Assembly (NCBI RefSeq): GCF_014696065.1
Contig: NZ_JACJPL010000018.1
Coordinates: 186,001 to 250,000, forward strand
Direction of reading: 5' to 3'
DNA length: 64,000 nt
From: Leptolyngbya sp. FACHB-261
Lineage (GTDB): Bacteria > Cyanobacteriota > Cyanobacteriia > FACHB-261
Part shown: one piece after another, positions 50,946 through 60,234 of the stretch
Position numbering within the stretch: position 1 is the stretch's first letter
Layout of the letters: each line of letters begins with the position of its first letter
The notes under the pieces: model-generated
What the model was told of the DNA's origin: nothing
The model's input: only the letters and a program-made list of their open reading frames with translations
Databases searched by the model: none
Translations under genes and position numbers: made by a program

Positions 50946-51380
50946 TTAAAACCCTAAGACAGGCAATTGCTGCAACCATGCCTGCACAAACGGCCACAGC
51001 TTTAGCGCTCCCCACCCCAGAGCCACAGCTGAGACTAACAGCATTTGCCCAAAGAACCACAGGGCAGCTGCCTCGCTATGTCGGCTTTCAATGACAAAGG
51101 CTGGGGCTACTAGTACCAGCAGAACAATAGGGGCAACGACTCCCAAAACCAAGGGTAGCCCCTGAACTGCGATGAAGGTCAGCACCCCTCCTATAGCTGC
51201 CTGTGAGCTACTGCCCTGCCCACTGAGCCGTTGAAAGACCCAGAAGCCTAGATAGGCTAATCCAGCTAACAAGCCAAGCAGGATCGCACCGCAGCCTAGA
51301 AGCCATAGCACCGTCAGCAGTGTATAGAGTAACCACTGACGAGGGGTTGGTCTAGGCTTGCGCAGTTGCTCCTCATTCAT
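50946..51380 (-). CDS. Small membrane protein overlapping tldD
   Basis: 144 residues from ATG 51380 (a GTG at 51395 would add five). The start overlaps the tldD stop (ATGAATGA), so translation is probably coupled. About four transmembrane helices: LLYTLLTVLWLLGCGAILLG, LLAGLAYLGFWVFQ, LTFIAVQGLPLVLGVVAPIVLLVLVA, and WFFGQMLLVSAVALGWGAL. No family recognised. The coupling suggests a job related to TldD or only shared expression. Confidence 0.78.
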   Translation of the reverse strand: MNEEQLRKPRPTPRQWLLYTLLTVLWLLGCGAILLGLLAGLAYLGFWVFQRLSGQGSSSQAAIGGVLTFIAVQGLPLVLGVVAPIVLLVLVAPAFVIESRHSEAAALWFFGQMLLVSAVALGWGALKLWPFVQAWLQQLPVLGF

Positions 51381-52791
51381 CGAGGGCTTCGCCACCCACT
51401 ACAACGTTGTTGATGCGCAGGCTAGGACCGCCGCAGCCCACTGGCAAGCCATTCTGGCCGCCCTTGCCACAGCCGCCTGACTCATCCCACCAGAAATCGT
51501 CACCAATGGCTTCAATGTCCGCTAGGGTTTGAAACACATTTCCAGAGAGGGTGACGTCCCGCACCGGCTCAGCTAATTTGCCACCCCGAATCATCCAGGC
51601 TTCACCGGCCGTGAAGGTGAACATTTCACCATTGGTCATACCACCCTGCCAATTTCGGGCGTAGACGCCCTCATCAATTCCAGACATCAGCTGGTCAACT
51701 GGAGTATCGCCACGCTCAATCCAGGTATTGGTCATACGCACGATCGGCGAAAAGTGGTAATCCAGACAGCGAGCGTTGCCAGTGGGCTCCTCACCCAATT
51801 TGCCAGCAGTCTCACGCGAATGCAGACGGCCCACCAGAACGCCATCCTCAATCAGCTGGGTGGTGGTGGCAGGGGTCCCTTCGTCGTCGTAGAAGTAGCT
51901 GCCTCGATGGCCTTCTGGCAGGGCCCCATCAAAAATCTGCAAATTCTCTGGACCGAAGCGTCGGCCTAGGCTCATCACCTCTAACAAATCTGGGTTTTCA
52001 TAAGCCATATCGGCCTCGGACAAGTGACCGAAGGCTTCGTGCACGAATAGACCACTTAGAACCGGATCGATCACGACTGGATAAGTGCCGCCTTTGACCG
52101 AAGGCAGCGAGAGAGCAGTGACAGCCCGTTGAGCTGCAGTTTGCACGGTCTCCTCCAGCCCTTCGAGATCCTCGTAGGCCTTGCGGGAACCAACCGTTTC
52201 GCGCCCCGTTTGCACAACGTCTCCAGAGCGAGCGGTTGCGGCAAAGCGCATCTCTAGATCGGTCCAGGCTTGCTCAATGAGACTGCCTTCGGAGGTTGCA
52301 ATTAGGACGCGCTGACTGCTGTCTCCGTAGCGAACGGTTGTAGTCGCAATCTGGTCAGAACCCGAGCGCAGCAGTTCGGCATAGTGCTGGCACAGGGCTT
52401 TTTTGCGTTCTAGTGGCACCTGACGGGGATCGGTACCGGTCAAGGTCAGGATGCGGGTGTCTTGAACTGGCACGACAGGAGCGAGCAGGGTTTCTTCTGC
52501 ACCGACCAATCGGGCCGCACTGACCGCTTCTTCGATCCGCTCTGCCAAACTGGACAGTTGGTTGAAGCTAGCGAAGCCCCAGCCCCCCTTATAACAAGCC
52601 CGGACCTGACCACCGAGGGAAAGCCCCTCACTCAAAGTCTCGATTTGGCTGCCTCGCAGCAGGATGTCAGTGCCCTCTGCTTCCTCCAGGCGAATCAACA
52701 GAAAATCTACACGAGAGCGGTAGCGTGCAATCAGCTCAGTCAACTGGCTACGGAGATCTTGAGCCTGAAGATTAGTAAGCAGGGAGGACAT
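51373..52791 (-). CDS. tldD: TldD/PmbA family metalloprotease
   Basis: 472 residues from ATG 52791 (an in-frame TTG at 52803 is weaker). TldD has the zinc motif HExxxH, here HEAFGHLSE in VLSGLFVHEAFGHLSE; with TldE/PmbA it trims unfolded or ribosomally made modified peptides. The C-terminal half is intact (GGMTNGEMFTFTAGEAWMIRGGKL, DDFWWDESGGCGKGGQNGLPVGCGGPSLRI). The TldE partner is not in the window. The downstream membrane-protein gene overlaps its stop. Confidence 0.93.
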   Translation of the reverse strand: MSSLLTNLQAQDLRSQLTELIARYRSRVDFLLIRLEEAEGTDILLRGSQIETLSEGLSLGGQVRACYKGGWGFASFNQLSSLAERIEEAVSAARLVGAEETLLAPVVPVQDTRILTLTGTDPRQVPLERKKALCQHYAELLRSGSDQIATTTVRYGDSSQRVLIATSEGSLIEQAWTDLEMRFAATARSGDVVQTGRETVGSRKAYEDLEGLEETVQTAAQRAVTALSLPSVKGGTYPVVIDPVLSGLFVHEAFGHLSEADMAYENPDLLEVMSLGRRFGPENLQIFDGALPEGHRGSYFYDDEGTPATTTQLIEDGVLVGRLHSRETAGKLGEEPTGNARCLDYHFSPIVRMTNTWIERGDTPVDQLMSGIDEGVYARNWQGGMTNGEMFTFTAGEAWMIRGGKLAEPVRDVTLSGNVFQTLADIEAIGDDFWWDESGGCGKGGQNGLPVGCGGPSLRINNVVVGGEALDE

Positions 52792-52922
52792 GGGCACGAA
52801 CAAGACAAGACCTTTTCATTCTACTGAGGCCCATTAGATGCAGTAGGGCCAGTAATTGCAGGGTGATGGGTCAGCGCTGAAACCTGTTGGTTTGCCATTG
52901 GGGCTTCGGTCAGTGTCTTCTA

Positions 52923-53366
52923 TTAGTCTCGGATTGACACATCCAAAACATAGCGGCCCAGCTGCATCTGGTTAGTCCGTAGCTCGTACTCCAGATGCAG
53001 ATATTCCAACACTGGGGTTGGGGCTGAAGTGGAACGCACAGACAGGCTGTAAGTGTAGTTGCGCAGGGCAATTTGGGTCTGGCCACTCAGCCAGTAACGA
53101 CTAATCCCGCAAACGCCGCGCTCCCAGAAATGTCGATAGCTGAGCTTGCCATCGCCTTGCATGGTCATCACCACCCGGTAAGGAGAAATCTCCAGCCACA
53201 GCAGCCGAGGAGTAGTGGACTGGTTCAGGCTAGGCTCAGTCAGGAGCAGATGAAAACGATCGCTATCTCTCTGATACAGTGTTCCCGCAGCCTCTACTAC
53301 TGACCAGACCGGCAGGTCCACCGAAAACAAGGCTAGGGAAACGGCCCTGTGGTAGTAGGTCAACAT
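52923..53366 (-). CDS. Hypothetical protein
   Basis: 147 residues from ATG 53366 (the frame is open to a TTG at 53396). A beta-rich, probably soluble protein: AGTLYQRDSDRFHLLL, PRLLWLEISPYRVVMTMQGDGKLSYRHFWERGVCGISRYWLSGQTQIALRNYTYSLSVRS. No signal peptide, no recognised family. No ribosome site is seen. It lies between tldD and the divergent aroA. Confidence 0.7.
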   Translation of the reverse strand: MLTYYHRAVSLALFSVDLPVWSVVEAAGTLYQRDSDRFHLLLTEPSLNQSTTPRLLWLEISPYRVVMTMQGDGKLSYRHFWERGVCGISRYWLSGQTQIALRNYTYSLSVRSTSAPTPVLEYLHLEYELRTNQMQLGRYVLDVSIRD

Positions 53367-53507
53367 GGCGACAATTGCAGTTGAAAACAAAGGCAAATAA
53401 AGGAATCAAGGCCAAGAACGGCGATAAAATCAAGCTCCGCCACTTGCTCCCCCACTTGGCAATCGCTGCTTGCTCCGCTCTAAATTCCCCACCTCAGGGT
53501 TCCCAAG

Positions 53508-54836
53508 ATGGTTACTCTCGACGCTACTTCCCATCAACACCTCTTAACAATTCAAGGTCATATTGCCGGTGGCCTGCAAGGCAAAATACAAATTCCCGGC
53601 GACAAGTCTGTTTCCCACCGAGCCTTGATGTTGGGGGCACTGGCAAGCGGCACTACCTCGATTCGAGGTTTGTTACTGGGAGAAGATCCCCGCAGTACTG
53701 CTGCCTGCTTTCGAGCGATGGGAGCGCAAATCTCAGAGCTGAACGAGACCGAAGTTACGGTCGTTGGCATCGGGGGCCAGCTTCAGGAACCTGCTGACGT
53801 CCTTAACGCTGGTAACTCCGGTACAACCTTGCGCTTAATGCTGGGCATTCTGGCAGCTCAACCCGGATTGTTTTTCACGGTGACTGGCGATGCTTCACTG
53901 CGCTCCCGGCCCATGAGCCGAGTGGTCAAGCCACTGTTGCAGATGGGAGCTGAGATCTGGGGGCGCGATAGTGGTGACCGAGCTCCCTTAGCAGTTCGAG
54001 GGCAGGCACTCCAACCGATCTACTACACGTTACCCGTAGCTTCAGCCCAGATTAAGTCTTGTTTGCTGCTGGCAAGCTTGTTTTGCCAAGGCGAAACTCA
54101 GATTACTGAGCCAATGGCTAGCCGGGATCACAGTGAGCGTATGCTTCGGGCTTTTGGGGCTCAGCTTAGCGTCGATCCTGGCACGCGCACGATCAGCTTG
54201 CAGGGTCCAGCACAGCTTACCGCCCAGCCTGTGACCGTACCCGGCGATATTAGCTCTGCTGCTTTTTGGTTGGTTGCCGCTTCTATAGTGCCTGGCTCCG
54301 AGATCCTGATCGAGAACGTCGGCGTTAATCCAACCCGCACCGGCATTCTAGATGCGCTCACACAGATGGGTGCTGACGTTACCCAGTTAAATGTGCGGGA
54401 GGTGGCTGGTGAGCCCGTTGCCGATCTGAGAGTGCGCTCCACAGCCCTCAAAGCTTGCACTCTAGAAGGCGAGATCATTCCCAAACTGATTGACGAAATT
54501 CCTATCCTGGCGGTAGCCGCAGCCTTTGCTCAAGGGCGAACGGTTATTCGAGATGCGGCAGAATTGCGCGTCAAAGAGAGTGACCGGATCGCAGTTATGG
54601 CTCGCGAGCTGAACCGCTTGGGCGCTCAAGTCACCGAATTACCAGATGGGTTGGAGATTCAAGGCGGCTGTCCGCTGACCGGCGCTGAGGTAGATAGCTA
54701 CGACGATCATCGCGTTGCTATGAGTTTGGCAATTGCCGCTCTGCAGGCTAAGGGAATGACTCAGATTGCTCGGGCTCAGAGTGCCGCTGTCTCCTATCCC
54801 AACTTTGTGCCAACCCTGACTCGGCTACTGGGTTAG
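53508..54836 (+). CDS. aroA: 3-phosphoshikimate 1-carboxyvinyltransferase (EPSP synthase)
   Basis: 442 residues. It joins PEP to shikimate-3-phosphate in the shikimate pathway. Both pseudo-repeat domains are present: [21 protein letters not shown] near residue 30, [18 protein letters not shown] (the PEP-binding loop, with Ala after LN-), [54 protein letters not shown] and [12 protein letters not shown]. The NAGNSGTT form and KESDR loop match the cyanobacterial/Bacillus-type branch, which is often less glyphosate-sensitive. Single gene. Confidence 0.96.
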   Translation: MVTLDATSHQHLLTIQGHIAGGLQGKIQIPGDKSVSHRALMLGALASGTTSIRGLLLGEDPRSTAACFRAMGAQISELNETEVTVVGIGGQLQEPADVLNAGNSGTTLRLMLGILAAQPGLFFTVTGDASLRSRPMSRVVKPLLQMGAEIWGRDSGDRAPLAVRGQALQPIYYTLPVASAQIKSCLLLASLFCQGETQITEPMASRDHSERMLRAFGAQLSVDPGTRTISLQGPAQLTAQPVTVPGDISSAAFWLVAASIVPGSEILIENVGVNPTRTGILDALTQMGADVTQLNVREVAGEPVADLRVRSTALKACTLEGEIIPKLIDEIPILAVAAAFAQGRTVIRDAAELRVKESDRIAVMARELNRLGAQVTELPDGLEIQGGCPLTGAEVDSYDDHRVAMSLAIAALQAKGMTQIARAQSAAVSYPNFVPTLTRLLG

Positions 54837-54883
54837 TCTGCTGGATTAGCTAGCGTGGCTAAATTTATCTAGCTCACTTTCAG

Positions 54884-55582
54884 CTAATGGTTGCGCTTCA
54901 AAACGTTAGACATGGGCAGGCATAACATGTTGTCTTCCTGCACCTGGATCAAGCCTTTCTGCTTAAGCTTGCCCATCAAGCGTGTCACCGTTACCCGAGT
55001 TGAGCCGATGGCGCTGCCAATCTGCGCGTGTGTGAGCGACCAAGGCAGGCAATAGCCATCGCCGCAGGGTTGTCCGTATTCTTCAATGAGTAGCGTTAGA
55101 AAACCCATCAAGCGGTCAATCGTGCGTCGCTGGCCCAAGGTGCTCAGCCACAACAGCTTGCGTTGGTGTTGATGGCGGAAAGCATCCAGAACTTCTCGCC
55201 GAAAATGCGGCCAATTGTCCAGGTCATTCCAGTACATCCAAAGCACCGCTGTCTGATCGACATGAGCGTAGCTCTGAAGGGTAAAGGGAGACTGCGCCAC
55301 AATTTCAAAGGGTTGACCAGCACCCACAAACCCCAAAAATGCCTCCTCTGGTGCAACTCGCGGTAGGCGCGATTGAGCCCCAGACACACCTGCTGTGATT
55401 TGAGCTGTACCCGCTAATCGCACGGACCCCCGCTGGACTAAATAGACTAGACCAGGCCGGGTTGGGATCTTTTCATCCTTACTGAACGTGCGGCTGCGAT
55501 AGTGCTCCTGAGCCCAGTCCAGGATTCGCTGCCAAGTTAGAAACGGTCTTTGCGATTCTGAAGGAGGCGACATTGAAAACAT
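54884..55582 (-). CDS. Crp/Fnr-family transcriptional regulator
   Basis: 232 residues. The cyclic-nucleotide-binding-like N-terminal domain is degenerate (GLVYLVQRGSVRLAGTAQ, GFVGAGQPFEIVAQSPFTLQSYAHVD) and lacks the cAMP-binding RxS motif. The C-terminal winged helix is good: SLTHAQIGSAIGSTRVTVTRLMGKLKQKGLIQVQ, with the same IGSTRVTVTRL recognition helix as NtcA. It is not NtcA itself, because the sensor domain differs. It may bind related GTA-N8-TAC-like sites. No Fe-S cysteines of the Fnr type. Its 5' side faces a 480-bp gap. Confidence 0.9.
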   Translation of the reverse strand: MFSMSPPSESQRPFLTWQRILDWAQEHYRSRTFSKDEKIPTRPGLVYLVQRGSVRLAGTAQITAGVSGAQSRLPRVAPEEAFLGFVGAGQPFEIVAQSPFTLQSYAHVDQTAVLWMYWNDLDNWPHFRREVLDAFRHQHQRKLLWLSTLGQRRTIDRLMGFLTLLIEEYGQPCGDGYCLPWSLTHAQIGSAIGSTRVTVTRLMGKLKQKGLIQVQEDNMLCLPMSNVLKRNH

Positions 55583-56064
55583 GTCAGGAGAGGCGAGAGG
55601 TGAAGACGGATGCTTGAGGTACTGAGATCAACTAAGCGTTAGAACGGGCAGAACGATCTACCCCAACCCTACTGGCAGCCAAGAAGGCTAATCTCTTCCA
55701 TACTAGCTTCACAATACTCTTATAATGGCTAGCCTGGATTTGAAGGTTACAAAAAGCACAGAGGGGCTAATTTCGATTCACGTGTTCCCAAGGCTACAGC
55801 TTGCCGCTACCTGAGGGCTGAGGGGTCACGCCCCCTTTATTTCACTAATCTGTAACTCCGCTGATCAGTGGTTGCACTAGGAAAAGATAAATCTTTCCCA
55901 AAATTTGGGGATATTGCGCGAAATATGCCCTTATAGCTAGACAAGTAATGGCGACTTCGCTATATTTCTAATTGTGTGAGGAGCGAACCAAGAGGGGTGT
56001 CGAGACGAAACACGGCCAGTCGCCGACACCCTTCCTGACTTTTAGACAACCAAATACGACCAAG
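55583..56064. other. Gap upstream of the Crp/Fnr gene
   Basis: About 480 bp without a convincing gene. It should contain the regulator's promoter; an A/T-rich stretch lies near 55880-55970. No clear operator is recognised. Confidence 0.35.
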
Positions 56065-56111
56065 AACACTAAAGGCGCTAGAGGACAGGTTCTCCAAGCG
56101 CCTTTAGTGTT
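56065..56111 (-). terminator. Hairpin with 14-bp stem after the alpha/beta hydrolase gene
   Basis: AACACTAAAGGCGC (56065-56078) and GCGCCTTTAGTGTT (56098-56111), loop of 19, with outer CAAGAA/TTCTTG further out. It lies 55 bp past the hydrolase stop. No long T-run. Confidence 0.6.
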
Positions 56112-56165
56112 TCTAGTTCTTGATAGCAGGTGCCGACCAAGCAGACCCGAACAACGCAGCTATGC

Positions 56166-57122
56166 TTAGTTTAATAGCTTGCAGCTTGCAGCCAGCACCC
56201 GGGATTCAAGCCAAGTCAGCAGCTCCTGGTTAACTCGCTCTGGGCATTCATCATGGGCGCAATGGCCTGCATTCTCCAGCTCAACCAGCTGCAGAGCGGG
56301 ATTGTAGCTCACAAACCGCTGAGCTAAAGCGGGCGGGATCATCCGATCCTGTTGTCCCCAAAGCAATAGGGCTGGAATCTGCAAGTCGCTCAGAATGGCT
56401 TTGATACTGGGACCAAACTGAGGACTAATCATGGCTTTAAGGATGGCGCAAAAGGCCCCCGCTGAGCCCTGATCCTGAGCGGGTGTGGTCAGGATTTCCA
56501 GCAACTCATCGGTGATCGCCTCGCGAGTGGCGTAGGCTAAACTCGCCCACGGGCGCACAATGCGGGGATGGCGAACTAAATAGAACAGAGGCTGGAGAAG
56601 CAGGGGCGAGGCGAAGAGTGCCTCAATCGTCCGCACTACAGGACGAGCCATGGAGGGAATTGCTTCCTCACGCATAGAGGTATCAGGCAAGCTGATCATT
56701 GCCACTCCTTGAACCATATCCGGATGAGCGGCGGCGGCGGCCAGGCAAGCTAGTGAGCCGATGGAGTTGCCTACTAGGACTGCTGGCTCTCGAATAAAGG
56801 TCTGCCAGAATTCATAAATCTGCTCTACCCAGAGCGAGGTTGTGTAGGGCGCAACTGGCTTCTCTGAAGCACCAAAGCCCAACAGATCTAGGGCATAAAC
56901 AGTGTGATGCTGGGCTAGCGCCGGAATGTTCTGTCGCCAATGCCCAATAGAAGCGCCGAAACCATGCACCAGGATCAGCGGAACCTCGCTCTGGAGATTG
57001 CGTACAAAGGTGTAGCGGATCTGCCAGCCTCGCCATAGCCAATCCCGCTGGTTCCCGTAACGTTGCGCGGCAGAGGCCCAAGCAGTTTGGGTAGACAGTG
57101 TTGGCAAAGTCAGAGAAGACAC
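56166..57122 (-). CDS. Alpha/beta hydrolase
   Basis: 318 residues from GTG 57122, with GAGG upstream. Oxyanion region HGFGASIGHWRQN, nucleophile elbow VGNSIGSLA (Ser), acid Asp in GQQDRMIPP, and His in NAGHCAHDECPE. The pattern is that of haloalkane-dehalogenase-like or chloroplast pheophytinase-like hydrolases common in cyanobacteria; the substrate is unknown. No signal peptide. A large hairpin follows the gene. Confidence 0.9.
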   Translation of the reverse strand: MSSLTLPTLSTQTAWASAAQRYGNQRDWLWRGWQIRYTFVRNLQSEVPLILVHGFGASIGHWRQNIPALAQHHTVYALDLLGFGASEKPVAPYTTSLWVEQIYEFWQTFIREPAVLVGNSIGSLACLAAAAAHPDMVQGVAMISLPDTSMREEAIPSMARPVVRTIEALFASPLLLQPLFYLVRHPRIVRPWASLAYATREAITDELLEILTTPAQDQGSAGAFCAILKAMISPQFGPSIKAILSDLQIPALLLWGQQDRMIPPALAQRFVSYNPALQLVELENAGHCAHDECPERVNQELLTWLESRVLAASCKLLN

Positions 57123-57290
57123 ACAACCAACCTCAAACGCAAAGTTTTGTAACCGACAATCTCATAATAGTGGCTTTCTCAGTCGCCTGTGGCTATTGCA
57201 CAAAGGACTGACTAGCCAGCTGAAAGCAAGCAAGAAAGCGATAGCTTCCAGCTCAAAGGCATTGCTGCTTAAATTAGTCCCAGTCCCAGT

Positions 57291-57812
57291 TTAATTATTG
57301 GCAAACCACTTCTGGGCATTGAGCCGCTGCATGACTCCAAAGACGAGTAGGTCTAAGGGAGCCTTGCGCTCGTCGATCAAGAAGGGCTCAATTGTGCTGG
57401 GAGGTATCCCTTCATCAGAGCAAGAGAAACCTTTTTGAGCGTCGATATCAGGTTTGGTGAAATAGACCGTGAACTGACGTCGTCCGTCTAACCACTTGCC
57501 AGTGACCTGATTGTTCTCAAAGCTCAACTTCAGATCACTGATGCCATAACCTGCAAATGCCTTGGTTAGAGCTGGCAGAAGTTCCTGGGGGATGAATTTG
57601 TCAAAGGGTTTGTCCTCCGGGGCAGGTGGCTTTTCTTTGGGAACCCGAGCTGCTTTAGCTTTAGGCGCAGCCGCTTCAGCTTTGGGCTCAGCTGTCTCAG
57701 TTGGAGCAGTCGCTGCCGCGTCAGCAGGCGCTGCATCTTCAGTGGCAGCTTTGGCCTTAGCTTTAGGGGCGCGGGGAGGGTTAGCCTGAGGGGCGTTTTC
57801 TTCTTCGGGCAT
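57291..57812 (-). CDS. DUF2996-like protein with Ala/Pro/Lys-rich N-terminus
   Basis: 173 residues from ATG 57812. The first 70 are low-complexity (PKAKAKAATEDAAPADAAAT). The rest is a compact domain: FIPQELLPALTKAFAGYGISDLKLSFENNQVTGKWLDGRRQFTVYFTKPDI, then PSTIEPFLIDERKAPLDLLVFGVMQRLNAQKWFANN. From memory this matches DUF2996, the family of the plant NDH subunit NdhV. It follows ndhM by 44 bp on the same strand, which supports a role with the NDH-1 complex. Both the family name and the role need a search. Confidence 0.8.
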   Translation of the reverse strand: MPEEENAPQANPPRAPKAKAKAATEDAAPADAAATAPTETAEPKAEAAAPKAKAARVPKEKPPAPEDKPFDKFIPQELLPALTKAFAGYGISDLKLSFENNQVTGKWLDGRRQFTVYFTKPDIDAQKGFSCSDEGIPPSTIEPFLIDERKAPLDLLVFGVMQRLNAQKWFANN

Positions 57813-57856
57813 AGTAGCTGAGTTCTTAGAGGGCAACGGAGTTAAGCAAGCAGCAA

Positions 57857-58207
57857 TTACAAGGACTTCACTTCACCCTCACGCAGAATCTGCGGACGGC
57901 CCATGCTGTAGTTGAGCACTCGGCTGTTGAGGTTGTAGCTGATTTCGCCTTGCTGAAGTAGGGAGCGGATGAACTGCTCTAGATAGGAGCCAATTCGACG
58001 CAGGTTATAGTCCGTCAAGTCTGAGCCGGCATAGCTTTCGACCAGCTCATCAAACTTACGATAGACCTTCTGCAGACTCTCGTTGTTCCAGTTGAATTCG
58101 TTGTCTGGATCAATGTCTAGAGTCAGAACATCGTCGCTGGGTTGCAGCTCGTTATTTTCGATCACTCCAGAGAAGATGTGAACGTGGCGGGTGGTGCACT
58201 TGATCAT
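57857..58207 (-). CDS. ndhM: NAD(P)H-quinone oxidoreductase subunit M
   Basis: 116 residues from ATG 58207 (an ATG at 58234 would add nine). It matches NdhM, an oxygenic-phototroph-specific subunit of the NDH-1 hydrophilic arm: CTTRHVHIFSGVIENNELQPSD, LTLDIDPDNEFNWNNESLQKVYRKFDELVESY, YNLRRIGSYLEQFIRSLLQQGEISYNLNSRVLNYSMG. NDH-1 accepts electrons from ferredoxin for cyclic flow, respiration and CO2 uptake. The next gene downstream (DUF2996-like) may be another NDH-associated factor. Confidence 0.95.
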   Translation of the reverse strand: MIKCTTRHVHIFSGVIENNELQPSDDVLTLDIDPDNEFNWNNESLQKVYRKFDELVESYAGSDLTDYNLRRIGSYLEQFIRSLLQQGEISYNLNSRVLNYSMGRPQILREGEVKSL

Positions 58208-58375
58208 GGACAGTTCAACAGCGAAGGGGTGCATCTGCTCTCAGCTTACCCCCATTTCTCAGCCCTAACTTAGCGGTACCGGGCCAAGACTAAGCACCTC
58301 AGCAAGACTCAGAGTCTCATGACTGAAACCGGCGATGACTATCTCGCCGGTCGGCTAAGCAGCCTTATCTAGGTT

Positions 58376-58426
58376 GGTTCTGAGGTGGTTCCGAGGCGGT
58401 TCTGGAGCAGTTCTGGAGTGGGTTCT
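58376..58426. repeat. About four tandem 11-12 bp units
   Basis: GGTTCTGAGGT, GGTTCCGAGGC, GGTTCTGGAGCA, GTTCTGGAGTGG and a final GTTCT run head to tail between ndhM and the end of pstB. Confidence 0.75.
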
Positions 58427-58458
58427 AATGGCAGACAGTTTGGTGTGTTGTCGCCGGA

Positions 58459-59268
58459 TTAGCCGAAGCGGCCACTGACATACTCTTCTGTTTCGCGACA
58501 ACTGGGCGAATTAAAGATGGCGGGTGTCTGGTTGAATTCGACCAGCTTGCCGCGACGATTGCCCTTTTCGTCGGTCTCCGTGTAGAAGAAGGCAGTCATG
58601 TCCGACACACGAGACGCCTGTTGCATGTTGTGAGTCACGATGATGATCGTGTACTGCGACTTGAGTTCCTGCATTAACTCTTCGATCCGCAGCGTGGAAA
58701 TGGGATCTAGAGCCGAGCAGGGCTCGTCCATCAAGATGACATCGGGCTGCACTGCAATCGCTCGGGCGATGCACAGACGCTGCTGTTGGCCACCCGAGAG
58801 AGCGAGACCGCTTTCTTTGAGCTTGTCCTTCACCTCATCCCACAGAGCCGCCTGCTTGAGGGAACGCTCTATCAACTCGTCCATGTTGCCCTTGTAGCCG
58901 TTGATCCGGGGTCCAAAGGCGATGTTTTCGTAGATCGACTTAGGGAATGGATTAGGCTTCTGAAACACCATGCCAATCCGGCGTCGCACCTCTACAGGGT
59001 CAATAGAGGGCTCGTAAAGGTTTTGGCCGTGGTAACTGACTACACCCTCTACTCTGGCCCCCGGAATGAGATCATTGAGACGATTAAAGCAGCGCAGAAG
59101 GGTACTCTTACCACAACCCGAAGGTCCGATAAAGGCAGTAATTTGGTTGTAAGGAATCTCGATGTCTACGTTGTGAACGGCTAGGAAGTTCCCGTAGTAG
59201 ATATCAACGTCACGGGCTTCGAGAATGGTAGCCCCCTGAGTAGTGGTGGCCTGACGAGTGGACTGCAT
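58459..59268 (-). CDS. pstB: Phosphate ABC transporter ATP-binding protein
   Basis: 269 residues. Walker [10 protein letters not shown], the Q-loop in [28 protein letters not shown], the signature LSGGQQQR, and Walker [14 protein letters not shown] with H-loop [11 protein letters not shown]. PstB powers high-affinity phosphate import through PstC and PstA. Last gene of the sphX-like/pstS/pstC/pstA/pstB series, 57 bp after pstA. Confidence 0.97.
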   Translation of the reverse strand: MQSTRQATTTQGATILEARDVDIYYGNFLAVHNVDIEIPYNQITAFIGPSGCGKSTLLRCFNRLNDLIPGARVEGVVSYHGQNLYEPSIDPVEVRRRIGMVFQKPNPFPKSIYENIAFGPRINGYKGNMDELIERSLKQAALWDEVKDKLKESGLALSGGQQQRLCIARAIAVQPDVILMDEPCSALDPISTLRIEELMQELKSQYTIIIVTHNMQQASRVSDMTAFFYTETDEKGNRRGKLVEFNQTPAIFNSPSCRETEEYVSGRFG

Positions 59269-59325
59269 AAGTGTTACCTAAGCCTATAAACAGTATAGTT
59301 CTGAACGATTTTGGACGCTGTCTTA

Positions 59326-60228
59326 CTATTTAAAGGTTGAGAAGCGATTGCGAATGTAGATGGCAATGCCATTCAGTGCAAGCACTAACAGCAGCAACAC
59401 AATAATGGCCGCCGCCGCCGCAAGTTTGAACTCTGCTTGAGGCCGACTAACCCAGTCATAAATTAAAATGGGCAGGGCCATAAAGCGGCTGAACAGGCTT
59501 GGATTGCTGGCCAAAAAACCAACAGCACCAACAACAATGAGAGGCGCTGTTTCTCCAATAGCTCGCGAAATCGAAATAATGACACCCGTTAAGATGCCAG
59601 GTACCGCATAGGGCAATACGTGGTTACTAATGGTTTGCCATTTGGTGGCGCCTAAACCGTAGGATGCCTGACGCAAGGACTGAGGTACGGCTCGAATCGC
59701 CTCGCGAGAGGCCACGATGATCAGTGGCAACGCTAGCAGAGATAAGGTTAGAGCACCAGATAACAAAACTGGCCCAAATTTCAATAGTTCATTAAAAACA
59801 CCAAGGCCCAGTAGCCCATAAACAATTGAAGGAACACCCGCCAGGTTAGCAATGTTAACTTCAACAATATTGCTCCACCAGTTTTTAGGAGCATACTCTT
59901 CTAGATAGAGCGCAGCACCAACCCCAATTGGTACAGCAATCAGCAACATCAGAGCCCCTAACCAAATGCTACCAAATAGTGCAGGACGTAGACCTGCTCG
60001 TCTGGCAAAACGGGAAGGATTGCCCAAAAGGAATTCGGGTTGCAAGGCTCTAGGCAAACCGTCTTTAAGAACATCCCACAACAGGAGGGCGAGAACGACA
60101 AGCCCAATGCTGAGGCCAAGGAGACAAATCCAACCAAAAATCTTGCCAGCCCGCTCTCGCAGCTTGACATTAGGCTCAAAGCTGCCTGCTTGGAGTTGAG
60201 AAGAATCCTCTGGAAAAGAAACAGCCAT
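59326..60228 (-). CDS. pstA: Phosphate ABC transporter permease PstA
   Basis: 300 residues, about six helices (IFGWICLLGLSIGLVVLALLL, LFGSIWLGALMLLIAVPIGVGAALYLEEYAP, and more). The EAA loop reads REAIRAVPQSLRQASYGLGATKWQTISNHVLPYAVPG. Pairs with PstC. It starts 6 bp after the pstC stop, so the two are co-translated. Confidence 0.96.
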   Translation of the reverse strand: MAVSFPEDSSQLQAGSFEPNVKLRERAGKIFGWICLLGLSIGLVVLALLLWDVLKDGLPRALQPEFLLGNPSRFARRAGLRPALFGSIWLGALMLLIAVPIGVGAALYLEEYAPKNWWSNIVEVNIANLAGVPSIVYGLLGLGVFNELLKFGPVLLSGALTLSLLALPLIIVASREAIRAVPQSLRQASYGLGATKWQTISNHVLPYAVPGILTGVIISISRAIGETAPLIVVGAVGFLASNPSLFSRFMALPILIYDWVSRPQAEFKLAAAAAIIVLLLLVLALNGIAIYIRNRFSTFK

Positions 60229-60234
60229 GATGAT

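Noticed and set aside
55972-56169. 65-residue plus-strand ORF
   Set aside because: It runs through the 14-bp-stem hairpin at 56065-56111 and has no homology or ribosome site.
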